Source: Ectobius pallidus (taxonomy: Eukaryota > Arthropoda > Insecta > Blattodea > Ectobiidae). From it: 64,000 nucleotides of DNA. The number at the start of each line of letters is the position of its first letter. Position 1 is the stretch's first letter. The translations under genes were made by a program, and so were the position numbers. This document shows positions 12,701 through 22,905 of the stretch, piece after piece. Location: the NCBI GenBank assembly GCA_964059195.1, contig CAXKWD010000001.1:120151751-120215750 (forward strand), given 5' to 3'. The notes below the pieces were generated by a model that saw only the letters and a list, made by a program, of their open reading frames with translations, did no database searches and was not told where the DNA came from.

Positions 12701-15700
12701 CTTTCTTTTTCGTAGTTTTATCTCTCCCTTTTAGGATTTAAGCGACCCAAGCCACCCGGGCAAAGTTAATATCTTGCTATCCCATATTATGAACCTATCC
12801 GATTTAGGCACCTTTCCTCTATTATTGTTACCGTATTTTTATTGTTTTTGAAGTGAAACTTCTTTAGCCGCGCTAGGAATAAATTGAGAGCTAACCCAAG
12901 ATTGCGTTACGCTCTAGTGTTACGAACAAAATCGTCACTGCAAGTGACGGACTGCACAGAAAACAATCAACTCAATGATTAGGCTTATCCAAAATATGAA
13001 AAACCAAAAAATCCAAAATAAAAAAACCCAACAATCCAAAATTGAAAAAAATCCAATAATCCAAAATTGAAAAATCCAAAAATTAAACAAATCCAAGTTG
13101 CACTTCTGTCGCGTGGCGTTCCACGCACCCGATTTTTAAAAATTAAGTCTTTGAAATGGACCTACATATTTCGGCATTAAATGTGAAGATCTTAGTCCGT
13201 ATGTAATAATATGTTGTACCTGCATATGACTCTCCTGCAATGTAGAATGGAAGACGTTGAAGCTCGGGGAAAAGGGTGAAGAACTGGATAAGGGCGGAGT
13301 ACAGTTCCTCTCCCACTTGTGTCTGGTCGGTGGCGTAACCTTTGTCATCTTCAGTAAAACTGAATCCTAAAACAGAAACCATTAATCATTATGTAAAGTA
13401 TTACAACTATAAGGCTGATAAATTAAGAGCTTACTTTAATTCTCCATCATCCGTGTTTTGGTGTGCGGGAGCATCGATGTCGCGATGGTTGACAAATACA
13501 ATACCAACATTTTGCTATTTAATTTTTCGGTGTTATTTTCATGTTAAAACATATAAATAAGAATGAACACTGTAAGAAACAAACTTTGAATGAATTTTTT
13601 ATTATTATTATTTTATTATACGTAACTACTAATACATATTGGGGGTACGCCGTAGCGTAGGGGTTGAGGCGCTGCGATACAAACCGGAAGGTCGCGGGTT
13701 CGATTCCCGATGAGGTCGTTGAGATTTTTCAATAGGCCTAATCCTTCTGGTGGCACCATGGCCCTGGGGTCGACTCAGCCTCTAACAGAAATGAGTACCA
13801 GGAGCAATCCTGGGGGTAAAGGCGGCCGGTGCGTAAGGCTGACAATCTTACCACCTTCATGTGCCGAATGTCCAAAATCTGGGAGCCTCAACCTCCTGAA
13901 ACCCTCTGGGCCTTCATGGCCTGTATAGGGATCACTTTACCTTTTTACTAATGGGATGCCTTTTTTAGCTGGATTTTACTCAAAAGATATACTTTTGGAA
14001 ATGGTTTCTTTGGGTTATGTAAATATTTTTTGTTTTTTTTTTTCCTTATTTGGAGGGAATGGTTTCTTTTGAATTAGGATTATTATTTTTCACATATTAA
14101 ATAAACTGTATAAAACTTATCTTCATTGCATGTGATAAAGTCAACAGCCTATATTTCTTGAAAATGCGAATAAATTTAAAGTATCCTTACTTTACATTCT
14201 AAGTACTTCAAGATTACATTTGAACGAAGCTAACTAAGCTTTCCAAAGTTTTCCAGCTCAGGTATTGATTGCTTTAAACGTAGGTCTAAGTTTACCACAC
14301 GAGTATCAAAATTAGAAAATCCGCGAATTGCATTTTAGGTTAAAATGGAACATTTAAGTTCGCCAGTGAATAAACTTTAGGTGGACCCAGGCTATATGCG
14401 ATAGCAGTCAGACCTTCAAATACACTCGAAATAACTTACAATTGCTACAGCTCGGGACCTCAAATCTATACGAACATTCTTTACTTAAATTTCAACATTT
14501 TATAGAAAACAATTAATTTTAGAATTACCCTGTCGTTTCCAACTCCACCACATAAACTTAAGAAGAACGTTTTTCAATTAATCAACCAACTTTTAGAATA
14601 CTTTATTTCGGCATCTTGCTGGAGCACACAGTGTGAACAAATTGCAAGTGTAAGCTTCTTAAGAATATCTTTAGTTTGCTTCTAAAAGACGGGGATTCAA
14701 CATTACAATCTGTTCAACAATGAATAATAAGTAATAAGAATACATGAATGAACAAGTTACAAATATAGCACAGTGGCTAATATTCGCATAGCATAACAAA
14801 TCTGTTTGATGTATTAATTAAATATCAAGATCAAGTCCAATACTCTATTTCTGTTGAGCCTACACGTGTTTGTCCCATTGTTCAGGAGATTCACTGCATA
14901 CGAATTGGGGTGTTTGATTAGACGATTCTGGTAGGCCATAGTACATTTAGTTATTTCCTGTTTTACTGTTGGTATTTCAAGATCTTGATAAATATATCCG
15001 ATGTACCAGGGAATTTTACCAATAGTTCGTATCATTTTGGATTGGAAACGTTCTAGAATTTATATGTTGGAGTTGCTTGATGTACCCCATGATATTTTTA
15101 ACAGTCTTCTCCAGGACCACAGTTCGAAACTGTCCAGCTTTCTTCTATCCTGTTTGTTCAAGATCCAGCTTTCACATCCGTATAAAACCACAGGAAACAC
15201 CATTGTCTGAATTAGTCTGATCTTCGTCTTCTTGCTTATGTCTGAATGTTTGAGAATTTTCTTTAGTTTGCCCAATGCTGCTCTTCCTAAGTTAATTCGT
15301 CTTCTTATTTCTTCCTTGCAACAAGCATCGTTAGTTATAAGTACACCTAGAAAGTTGAAACTATCTACCGAAGTCAGTTGCTCACCATCTATATTTACAA
15401 CAATCTTGTCACGCAACGCCATCACCTTGGTCTTTTTAAGATTAAGCAGCAGCCCTGCTTTCTCTTTTTCATCCTTAACTCTCTTTATTATCTGGGCTAG
15501 GTCCTTCTCATTTTCGGCCAGAAGTGTCGTATCATCTGCGTACCTCAGATTGTTTATTCTTCTACCTCCTATCTTAATGCCTACTTCTAGATCGTTCAAC
15601 CCCGCTTCTCTCATGATCCATTCACTGTAAAAATTGAACAATGACGGGGATAAAAGAACTAACACGTCAGTACTAGAAGAAATAAGACCTCAACAATCTT

Positions 15701-18700
15701 TGGAGACGATGGCTACAAAATTAAAACTGTCATATTTTGGTCACATAATGAGGAAAGAAGAGTCAATGGAGAAGGCACTGATGCTAGGACTCATGGAGGG
15801 AACAAGAAGGCCAGGCAGGCAACACACAAGATGGATACAAAGCATCCAGGAGACCGTGGAAATGGAATGGGAAAATTTGATTAAGGCAACACAAAACAGG
15901 AATCATTGGAGAGCTGTAACCAGGAGAGCAGTGGAAAATCGAACGAGGCTTAATGCATAACTGGCAAGACACTCTTCTTGCTATGTAAATCCGGCAGGAT
16001 CTCCAGGAGTCGTCCGCGACTCAAGGAATACTACTACTACTACTACTGATGTACCCCAAAGTTGAATTCCATATGTCCATATTGGTTTAAGGATACATTT
16101 GTAAATTAGAAGTATGTTCGTAGTTGATAAGCTTGACTTGGGGCCTGGAAGCCAATATAATTTGCTGAATTTTAGATTTAGTTGTTTCCGTTTGGTACTT
16201 TGGTATGCTTTTTCCAGGTCAAACGACGATCAAGGTGGATACCAAAATATTTAACTTCTTCTGATTTGAGGTAGAGTATTACCGTTGATTCTTACTTGAG
16301 GGCAAGTGCCTCGTCTTAACGTGAAAGTTACATGTAGACTCTTATCTTCATTAATTTTTATTTTCCATTTTTTAAACCAAATCTCCAATTGAATTAGATA
16401 ATCTTGTATGTATTGTGATGCTATGGTTAAATTTTCATGGACTGCTAAGACTGCTGTATCATCAGCAAAAGTAGCCATAGTTGTCGGTGCATCCATGGGC
16501 AAGAACACTTGTTTATTTTGAATAGCAATCCAGTATGCCAAACTTTATCAAAAGCTTGGATACCGGGAAAATGGGGTTATAAAATGAAAAATCTACTTGA
16601 ATGAATGAGCTAGATGCAAGCTTTAGACAAACATTAAAAAAGGAACATAGTTTTTATCTTATTTTAATTAAAACAGTAATTTGTAGCCAATTTTAATTTT
16701 TAATGTCTTATTTAGCCACTTTTATCATTAACTAGCTGAAAAGGCCCGGCGTCGCCCGGGCTTTGTATTTTTAACTTGAAATTAACTTATGGAGGACTTT
16801 ATGTATGTAAAACTTGAAATGAAGAAAAAGATTTATCACACTCAAACGATTCCATCAGAAAACGCTAGATAGGCATATAGCTTTTTATGGTTCATAGAGG
16901 ATGTCGAATGCTGCATTCCGTTGCTTCTACACATCATGCCTGGGAGGGGTTGAAATAAGAAGAAACATAAATTACATAAGATTGTATTGACTTGACGGAA
17001 ATTTTTATTTCTCATTCTCATGTTACCATACAACCGTTTCGGGGATGAAATAAAAGAGAAATGCAGTATCACTTTCATAATTTCTTCCCCTAAAACCCAG
17101 GACATAATATACTGCGAGCATAGGACTGAAAATGTTCCATCCCATGCTTAGGGCCTATGATAAACATCCCTATTTCTAAACTAATTCAAAGCCTACAGGT
17201 ATGAATAACTTATCCGCGGAAAGGATTATTTACAGACTTCTGATATAGCATACTCACACATTTAAGTTGTCCCTGCAATACGACCTCTTATTCTACATCA
17301 AAATGTGAAGTGGAGTAAATACTTCTTATGTCGAGGGTAGAGAAAGTTATGTGACCACATCACACTGTGCTTTATTTTCGTGGATTTCATTTTCAGTAAT
17401 TATTTTCGCCAATATATTACATCGATGGAATCATAATTCGTTAAAGTCCAGCATTAGGCTATATAGTTGCCAAGGCCCTATGTAATCACAGTAAACAATT
17501 CACTGTTGTCATGTGAACTGAACAGCATTTCATTTTTTTCAGTATAATATTCTCATAAATTATATAATTTTCAAGGGAAGAAGTATTTTGTTTGAATTTT
17601 AATGTTGACCGCGTTACTTCCCGGGCTTAACTGGGTATGTGTGCAAAATTTCGTGTATATTGGTAAAGATATGTAGATTTGTATAGGGAACAAACATACA
17701 TACATACACACTTTCGATTTTATATATTAGATAAGATTGGACTATGTGACTGCCGTAACAAAGAAACGGACAATAATTATGTTAAAATATCACAATTAGC
17801 CAGCAAGGAACAAAATAGGAATCCAGTCCTAGTCATTATGTACGAATGAGGCATCAGTCAAAACGTGTTTGCAGAATTATTACTTCAGTGATCGTATGTG
17901 TGAATGCCTTACTTTAAGGGTAGAAACATTGTAACGATTGTAAGATAATCCAACGGTTATCCATTTATAATTAGCTCATAAAAGTAATATTATTACCCTT
18001 TCTCTAAATTCGGTATTCGTCAACAAAAGGTTAGTTAACGTATGAAACCGAATCAATTCACTTACCATTCCCATACGTGAACTCTTAAGCTTTATCTATT
18101 CACATGGGCCACGAACTATGCAATATTTTGCTTGTATATAAGATAAAATATATATTTATAGAACTATTAATCTCTTTTCTATTATAAAAGTAATGAGTTT
18201 GTAAGCCATGTTGCTATATTAAAAGGTATAAATTTGTTTCCTAGTCCAAAATATATATGTCTGACGGATATTAAATAAACATTTTAAGCAAAATGAGTTA
18301 TTGAAACTCAATAGTAAGCAAATTAGTCAAACCAAAGTGAAAAAATGCTGTATTAGGCCCAACATTTGCTTCCAAATCTATAAAATGAAAACAGCTGTTT
18401 AGTTTATTAGATTTAATTAGTGATTGCTAATTAAAAAATAAATGAAATGAAGAATGAGAGAAGAAAGAAAGAAAAAAGTAAGTAAAGAGAGATTTACCTG
18501 TGCCAACTGGATTGTCTATAAATATGAGGCTGTGGTTCTTGTGCCATGAAAATGGATTGACATCAATTGGTTTGGTCTTTTGAGTCACTAATCTGTATGG
18601 TCCGATTTCTTCAAAAAGTCCATAAAGCGAGGAAGCCCCTGGTCCACCTTGAAGCCACAAAATTACAGGTGCATTTTCTTGTCCATACTGTAATATAAAT

Positions 18701-21700
18701 ATCGGTGGATATGTATGGTTCTAAGCCGTCTTACCTTTAAAAAATACACATCATAAGATTACGGAAATAATATTCTTAATTTATTTTTATTTTTAAACTA
18801 ACCTACTATTTTGTTCATATCTTCGGCAGAATTACATTTAACTTGGAGCAGTGAAGTACCAACTGATAAACTCAAGATACAATTGTACATTTAAATTGCT
18901 AACATTTGCTTTAAGTGACACGATTTTCTTGCTTTACTGCAAACGATTTGTTTGATTGTCTATAGACATAATCCAAAGTTCATGAAGTATAATTGTGGGG
19001 ACAGCGGGTTTTCGCGGTACTGAAATCACAGATTGTTTAAGACTATTCCACTCATATGCCGCGTGTTTGATATTGACCAATAATATTAAGCAATTCCTCC
19101 GATATAGACCATTCACGATCGTTTATCTTATAAAATGCTGCTATTAATACAAGGGTGCGGTTTTATCTGATAAAATGGTCAGCTCCTTACTGGACATGTA
19201 AGCATCACATGTCCGTGATTAATAAGTCACATGTTGCCAGTAAGCAGAACGAAAACAGATTAGTTTATACAACACATTGTTTCTAAATTGAAATAATATA
19301 CATGTACATTGGTTAAAAACACAAATTCGATTCGGTGCAAGCCAGTTCGTGTGCTTTTACTCTGTTCTGCTCTCAGCTTACCTGAATTAAGTTAACTATG
19401 CCTTATATGCACCATTGGTAGCACTGGTCACAATATGGTGACTCGAATCGATTCATGGAAGTTTGATTCTTAGTATGCCGTGATCTCGCAGCTGTTAGTT
19501 TTGTTTTTATATAACAAAGCACGAAAGTAACTAGGCCTATTATTTGTATAATTAGTTACATTTTTTATTCATGGAATAGTCTCAGATAAATTCGCTCCTG
19601 CTGCACAGTCGCGAATCTATCGATAAACTCGTAAACTATCGAGGGATTACCTATGATAAAATTGGAGAACCTGTTTTTAAATAGCACAAAAACTCTGAAA
19701 TATTACTTGTGTATAGATTTTATAATGTATTTATCTCTCTCGAATCCTATGCTCCCATGTTGGGACGAAGGGCCTCCAAGTGGACGTTTCTGTTTACCGA
19801 TGGGACAGAGGGCAGGTGGTAAGCCCATCGCCCCTTAACCCCCTTCGGAAACAATTATTACTTGGACGTGAAAGGGCCGAGAAATGTTGTCCAGAGGCTC
19901 TAATTTAGGCTTGGAGTTCTTTTACGTGCCGTAAATCTACGACACGCCCCCCCCCCAGCTTAAAGTCCCTCCCGGAGAACTCCGTGCCCAGGGTTTTTAC
20001 GTCCTGAAAAACCCATCGGCTGCGGCCGGGTTTGACCCCGCGACCTTCGGATCTAGAGGCGGGCACGCTAGAACACCGCAGCTGATAATAATGTATTTGG
20101 TTCTTGTAAAATGTTATGGAGAATAATTTTGTTTCTTATCGAATTGAAAGGGAGCAATTCCTTACCAAGAATAGGTAAAGTTAATAATATTCTTGAATAG
20201 TTCAGTTTTGAAATTGAAATATTCTTACAGACTGATAGAAGCATGTATTCAAACAAAAGATTAGGCCTAGATACTGTAAATTCAAACTATCGAAGAGTAT
20301 GTGATATTTAAATTTAAGTTCAAGGTGTTATAGTATGTTGTCAGCCTGAGTTAAATAACTTAGAACCCCCATTTTCTTTAACAATCTTTGCTTCTGGTTA
20401 TTTAAAAAAATATTTATAAACCTTGATTATAAACCTTGGATTATAATGCTCTGGTACTTCAGTTCATTCTTATGAATGTATGAAAAATATATTTTAACTA
20501 CCAGTATTTTGCCAAATAAATAAGTAAAATAGTTCTTTTCTTGTATAACACTTCTCTACAGTTATTCACTCATAGTTAGCATGATACATGTGACTACATT
20601 TTGCCACAAATATATATTTTTTTCAAAATCAGTAGAAAAGTATTTCAAACACAAATGAAAGAGATTACACTTTTCACAAATTACAGCAAAACTGCTACTC
20701 CGCCGTATATCTGTTTTCTTCGTACAATTTTGTCAAAATTTCTCTAGTATGAAATTCAACAGCCTGTAAATGAAGCTCTATTCTAAATATTTATTGTGTA
20801 CCATATTCACCAACATGCTGCATTCTATAGGGATAACTTTGTCTTTACTTTGTTGTCGAAAACGTTTAGCTTCTCGGTAACATGCTCTGTGTAAATTGCA
20901 CATCTACATTGAAGTGAAGAGACATCTAATTCCTATACTAATTTAACTATTAGGTTTACTGCCGAAATGTTCGCGTAAATAATATTTATTGCGTTTGAAC
21001 GGATAAACAAGAAACCTTCAGATGTGAAAGTATCTAAATTAAATATATTCATTTTGTTTTCATTTTCTATTTCATCGGACTGTAACTTTGAGGCATAACT
21101 TAAAGGTCTTAAGTAACTTATTTCTTCTTGTTCTTTATATTGATGATAATTAGAAACCCTAACTTCAATCTGGCGTAAATTTGGCATGTAGTATTTTTTT
21201 CTATTGGAAACCGAATTCTACGATGTCATCCAAGTATTGGCCGCTGAGGATAGAATTATCTGTCTGGTATTTCCGTTTCAAGAAATTTCCAAGTTTACGG
21301 TCTGCCACCCATACTATTTGAACCTGCAGCTTGTGATTGCGAGATTACCAATGCCACACCTCAGACATATCTCTCTACGGCCTTATGATTGTTATAAATA
21401 GTCAGCTGAATGAATATTTACTAAAGAACAATTTCTCACTGTCGTCACAGCTCAAAACTATTAAAATTTATAAATAAGTGGTACGGAATTCTCGGTTCAC
21501 AATTCAGATTTACTAGGCAGTTATATTTGTAGCATGCGGTACGCCCAGAAACTACTTTGTAATTAGTCTGTAATGTTAATTACGTATTTAAGGAACTTCA
21601 GAAATAAAATTCAGAAACCTGAGTGCAATTAACATTATCGTAAACAGAATCAACGGCGAAGCAAATTTTACTGTAAATTAATTATACTCTTAATTCACTA

Positions 21701-22905
21701 ATAAAAGTTATAACTTTGGACTAAAACTTAAAACTTTCGACATATTTGAAGAATATAGGCCTACTGGTATAACTGCGGCAATTAGAAAATAGAAGAAGCT
21801 GATGAAAACATGTATATTTAATGTCGCATATTCTACAATTTTTTATGTTTACCTAATAATTATAAATATAAAGAACCTATTAATTATGAACTAAGTTTTT
21901 TTTGGATACTGTATTTAGAGAACATAATAATAGTAATAACAATTTACAAAACTTGCAGGTCGTTCCATAGGGGGCGGAATAATGGATAGTAAAAACTGAG
22001 ACAGAGAGAGGTACATAGATTAATAGAATAATGGAAGTTGAAGCCATTGTAGAGTTAATTGAACAAAAGGTATGGTGCATACATGGGTGGTGAAAGGAAG
22101 AAAGGAAGAGAAGAAAAAAACAGCATTGTCTGCAATCAGAATGTACAGCAAACTTTGGAGAGGAGGAACAAAAAACACAGAATAAGAAGAGATGGAGAAA
22201 TGTGATAAAAGAAGAAGGAAACAGGCCATAATGACCGTATTACTGTCTAGATAGAGGTGAGCCTTTGCAGTGAGGATTTTTCTCTGCGTAATGGCAATAA
22301 TGTTAATATATAATAGGATAATAATATTAATAAATTTGCAGATAATAAGGCAATTTTTACACAGGTTCTCAATTTCATACGAGTGGGCTAGGATTTATCA
22401 ACTGCAGCAAGAACCGCTGGTTCATGGTTTTAGAGAGCTTACTGAGGTCGGAATATGGGATACGATCATTAAATATTAAGTTAGAGATTGACGTAAAACT
22501 TAAAATCTGCCTTAATACTGTAATCGCCACAGAATATTAATAATATTTTCTAATATTCTAGTATTGAACTGATATAATGCTGTTACTTACCTCCGCTGGG
22601 AAGAACCAGAAGAACAAATTGGAGTTGAATTCCTTATTGACAGTGAAGAATCCAGAGAAACTAGGAATATCATCACTAAATGGACTATCACTCACTTTGG
22701 CCAACTCTCTCGCTTCTGAAATATTTCCATACTTTATGTAATTTGTAAGAATTAATTGGGACCCAGAACCACTTGCCACAGAAACGTTGTTTCTTACGGG
22801 GTAAACACTTCTTGGGAATCTGAACTCCGGTCTCTTAACTAAGTAATTGGGAATGGACACCGCACCTTTGGTTATTAAAGCAAAAAACAATGTAGTAATG
22901 AGCAT
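741..22905 (-). CDS. Gene B: S10 serine carboxypeptidase, vitellogenic carboxypeptidase/CPVL-like (6 coding exons)
   Basis: Spliced CDS of 1443 nt (480 aa): join 22905-22591, 18687-18498, 13366-13220, 10097-10023, 3677-3511, 1289-741. All junctions are GT/AG with phases 0,1,1,1,0. The protein starts with a hydrophobic signal peptide (MLITTLFFALITKGAVS). It carries the family motifs LWLQGGPGASS (oxyanion region), FIDNPVGTG, the nucleophile motif GESYAG (Ser215), GNG(L)TDP, the Asp motif YYSGQMD (Asp391) and the His motif RNAGHMVP (His448), so the catalytic triad is complete. Family knowledge: S10 enzymes remove C-terminal residues in secretory or lysosomal compartments. Several N-glycosylation sequons (for example NFT, NVS) fit that location. 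The length is close to that of known CPVL proteins (about 476 aa). Gene A, upstream, has the same structure, so this is one member of a tandem pair. The start Met is the first in the exon ahead of the signal peptide. Substrate and expression cannot be read from the sequence. Confidence 0.93.
1884..2900 (+). repeat. CTAGCTG repeat family, copy 1 (intron 5 of gene B)
   Basis: Starts CTAGCTGAAAAGGCCCGGCG and ends in TACA repeats, TTTATATATTA and an AT tract. It is collinear with copies at 16732, 37184 and 38191, sharing landmarks such as GATGTCGAATGCTGCATTCC and the later CCGGGCTTAACTGGGTATG. It has no long ORF. The simple-sequence 3' end suggests a non-autonomous retroelement, but I cannot assign the class from sequence alone. 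Confidence 0.8.
3511..3677 (-). CDS. Gene B exon 5
   Basis: 167 nt between acceptor TTTTCAG and donor GTAAGT. With the G carried over from exon 4 it reads GLAIGNGLTDP and continues to EALD, phase 1 in and phase 0 out. Same length as gene A exon 5. Confidence 0.92.
3885..3965 (-). repeat. tRNA-like sequence, probable SINE head fragment
   Basis: On the minus strand a degenerate tRNA-like segment can be read, with a B-box-like GTTCGAATCC and an upstream arm around AGGAGAGCATCGG. No long SINE body is evident. It is not a credible functional tRNA. Confidence 0.4.
4143..4865. repeat. Compound repeat: three tandem ~175-bp units plus an inverted copy
   Basis: Units start near 4143, 4326 and 4500, sharing AACCAAATAAGAAATA, TTGGTTGGACA and CGAGAAAATTCC. 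From about 4690 the same motifs reappear in reverse complement, and ATTGTCATATTCGTATTCAG at the right end mirrors positions 4227-4247. The open frames read through this block on the minus strand (3789-4268, 4293-4640) repeat the same residues and are by-products of the repeat. Confidence 0.75.
5010..5285 (+). repeat. Degenerate copy of the tRNA-like repeat family seen at 24.4-25.0 kb
   Basis: Shares AATGTTACTGTACAATA, TGTGCTTCACAATACTGTAG and GAGATTCCATCTGGCACCGTGAA with the copies at 24.7-24.9 and 26.6-26.7 kb, followed by a decayed tRNA-like segment ending at about 5280. Confidence 0.6.
5286..7850. other. Intron 4 of gene B, mostly featureless
   Basis: No coding or RNA signature. It contains a CTTT microsatellite (6420-6499) and a ~127-bp direct duplication (units from 6715 and 6842, sharing AAGCTATAA and TCTAG(T/C)TCAT). 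The rest of the stretch shows nothing I can name. Confidence 0.45.
6420..6499. repeat. (CTTT)n microsatellite
   Basis: About 20 nearly perfect CTTT units. The short open frame across it encodes only an SFFL repeat and is not a gene. Confidence 0.97.
7859..8315. mobile_element. hAT-type MITE with perfect 8-bp target duplication
   Basis: The element is bounded by terminal inverted repeats, left TATGGATGGATC and right (reverse complement) TAGGGATGGGTCGATACC, both running into TATCGA-rich subterminal sequence. Directly outside lies the 8-bp duplication ATTATTTT at 7851-7858 and 8316-8323. The 8-bp duplication and TAGGGATGGG-type ends fit the hAT superfamily. It has no transposase ORF and lies in intron 4 of gene B. 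Confidence 0.85.
8324..10022. other. Intron 4 of gene B, AT-rich
   Basis: Nothing recognisable apart from an (AAT)n microsatellite at about 9697-9764. Confidence 0.45.
9697..9764. repeat. (AAT)n microsatellite
   Basis: About 22 uninterrupted AAT units. Confidence 0.95.
10023..10097 (-). CDS. Gene B exon 4
   Basis: 75 nt between acceptor TTACAG and donor GTGAGT. With the G from exon 3 it reads GKYIPSIGYAIHVRNPTAD followed by IKINLK. Phase 1 on both sides; same length as gene A exon 4. Confidence 0.92.
10805..10935 (-). repeat. Interspersed repeat, related copies at 17750-17840 and 42055-42160
   Basis: Reverse-complement similarity to 17750-17840 and 42055-42160: shared blocks around TATGTTAAA, TATCACA, AGCAAGGAACAAAATAG and GGGTCCTA, with divergence. 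Class unknown. Confidence 0.5.
11165..11400 (+). repeat. Interspersed repeat, inverted relative of 14500-14710
   Basis: Shares AGATATTCTTAAGAAGCTTAC, GAAGTATTCTA, AAGTTG, GATTAATTGAAAAA and GTGGTGGAGTTGGAAA in order with the reverse complement of 14500-14710. The identity is clearly high but was judged by eye. No ORF. Confidence 0.7.
11564..11661. repeat. Short foldback element (MITE-like)
   Basis: Terminal arms GTACGCAAAA..CTTTAGCGGAC (11564-11589) and its near-complement GTCCGCTAAAG..TTTGCGTAC (11640-11661). The centre is a second hairpin around CCGAGGCGAAAGCCGAGG. It lies in intron 3 of gene B. Confidence 0.7.
12256..12341. repeat. Perfect 30-bp-arm foldback element, TTAA at both ends
   Basis: Arms at 12256-12285 and 12312-12341 are exact reverse complements (starting CTTTAAAGGACAAGGCCGC). 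The 26-bp loop contains TTTGAATGCA twice. TTAA occurs symmetrically at each end, which would fit a TTAA target duplication, but it is also part of the palindrome itself, so this is not decisive. Confidence 0.8.
12694..12761 (-). mobile_element. 5'-truncated tRNA-SINE (family 2) with target duplication
   Basis: Matches the 3' end of the SINE at 51063-51500, including CGTAGTTTTA, CTCTCCCTTTTAGGATTTAA and the adjacent CTTT run. It is flanked by AAAGTCAATATC (12682-12693) and AAAGTTAATATC (12762-12773), a 12-bp duplication with one mismatch. Confidence 0.8.
13220..13366 (-). CDS. Gene B exon 3 (carries the nucleophilic serine)
   Basis: 147 nt between acceptor TTTTAG and donor GTACAA. It encodes GFSFTEDDKGY, then LFPELQRLPFYIAGESYAG with Ser215. 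Phase 1 on both sides; same length as gene A exon 3. Confidence 0.94.
13641..13931 (+). mobile_element. tRNA-derived SINE (family 1), plus strand
   Basis: The head has pol III promoter-like boxes: an A box around TAGCGTAGGGGTTGAGGC and a B box GGTTCGATTCC, spaced as in a tRNA. A ~210-bp body containing GGCGGCCGGTGCGTAAGGC follows. A second copy lies inverted at 26885-27159. The short frame across it is not a gene. Intron 2 of gene B. Confidence 0.85.
14500..14710 (-). repeat. Interspersed repeat, inverted relative of 11165-11400
   Basis: Reverse-complement counterpart of 11165-11400, with the same ordered landmarks. Intron 2 of gene B. Confidence 0.7.
14814..16560 (-). pseudogene. Jockey-like LINE reverse transcriptase remnant, split by another LINE
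   Basis: On the minus strand the 5' part (16560-16059) gives AFDKVWHTG, then FADDTAVLAVHEN (catalytic FADD) and the downstream region, then ILKPIWTYGIQLWGTS. After a foreign insert at 15090-16046 it resumes with SNSNI, RFQSKMIRTIGKIPWYIG and the C-terminus QDLEIPTVKQEITKC...LLNNG (to 14814). These are typical jockey-clade ORF2 landmarks. The AFDKVW and FADD blocks are too close together, indicating an internal deletion. The element is 5'-truncated, with no endonuclease domain in the window, and is inactive. Intron 2 of gene B, sense to the gene. Confidence 0.88.
15090..16046. mobile_element. Twin-primed (5'-inverted) LINE of a non-jockey clade, nested in the jockey remnant
   Basis: The minus-strand part (15655-15090) encodes LSPSLFNFYSEWIM, the catalytic RYADDTTLLAENE, FNFLGVLITND, GCESWILNKQDRRKLDSFE and RRLLKIS. 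The plus-strand part (15655-15960) continues the same protein: RTNTSVLEEI, KLKLSYFGHIMRKEES, GTRRPGRQHTRWI, stopping at 15958-15960. A 3' tail of CTA repeats follows. The 12-bp duplication TGATGTACCCCA at 15078-15089 and 16047-16058 brackets the whole unit. An inverted 5' half joined to a direct 3' half inside one target duplication is the signature of twin priming. Confidence 0.88.
16732..17732 (+). repeat. CTAGCTG repeat family, copy 2 (intron 2 of gene B)
   Basis: Full-length relative of the copy at 1884, starting CTAGCTGAAAAGGCCCGGCG and ending with TACA repeats and TATATATTAGAT. A minus-strand open frame at 16842-17105 recurs in other copies only because the copies are alike. Confidence 0.82.
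17750..17840 (+). repeat. Interspersed repeat (same family as 10805 and 42055)
   Basis: Shares TAATTATGTTAAA, TATCACA, AGCAAGGAACAAAATAG and CCTAGTCATTATG-like blocks with 42055-42160 and the reverse complement of 10805-10935. Confidence 0.5.
18498..18687 (-). CDS. Gene B exon 2
   Basis: 190 nt between acceptor TATTACAG and donor GTAAAT. It encodes YGQENAPVILWLQGGPGASS through WHKNHSLIFIDNPVGTG, phase 0 in and phase 1 out. It includes the GGPG oxyanion region typical of S10 peptidases. Confidence 0.95.
19330..19655 (-). repeat. Interspersed repeat, inverted relative of 29912-30255
   Basis: The reverse complement matches 29912-30255 in order: the AGGTAATCCC end, the CGATAGATTCGCGACTG segment, TCCATGAATAAAAA, and TACCAATGGTGCAT. 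It lies in intron 1 of gene B, in opposite orientation to the gene A copy, so the two insertions are independent. Confidence 0.75.
19733..20087 (-). mobile_element. tRNA-derived SINE (family 3), minus strand
   Basis: The minus-strand head begins near 20087 with a tRNA-like arm (TTCTAGCGTGCCCGCCTCTA) and a B-box-like GGGGTCAAACCC. A G+C-rich body to about 19740 follows. It is flanked by the 11-bp duplication ATAATGTATTT at 19722-19732 and 20088-20098. Intron 1 of gene B. Confidence 0.8.
20099..22590. other. Intron 1 of gene B, no feature recognised
   Basis: AT-rich sequence. Short open frames (for example 20933-21187 minus and 22270-22479 plus) show no domain, splice context or family resemblance. 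Confidence 0.45.
22591..22905 (-). CDS. Gene B exon 1 (start codon and signal peptide)
   Basis: 315 nt from ATG at 22905 to donor GTAAGT. It encodes the signal peptide, a poorly conserved propeptide-like segment, ILTNYIKYGNISEAR and FNSNLFFWFFPAE. Phase 0 out. The ending matches gene A exon 1 (YNSNLFFWYFPAE). Confidence 0.92.

Noticed and set aside
16842..17105. Minus-strand frame that recurs at 37327 and 38229
   Set aside because: Conserved only because it lies in copies of one repeat; copy 1 has lost it, and no initiation or coding bias is seen.
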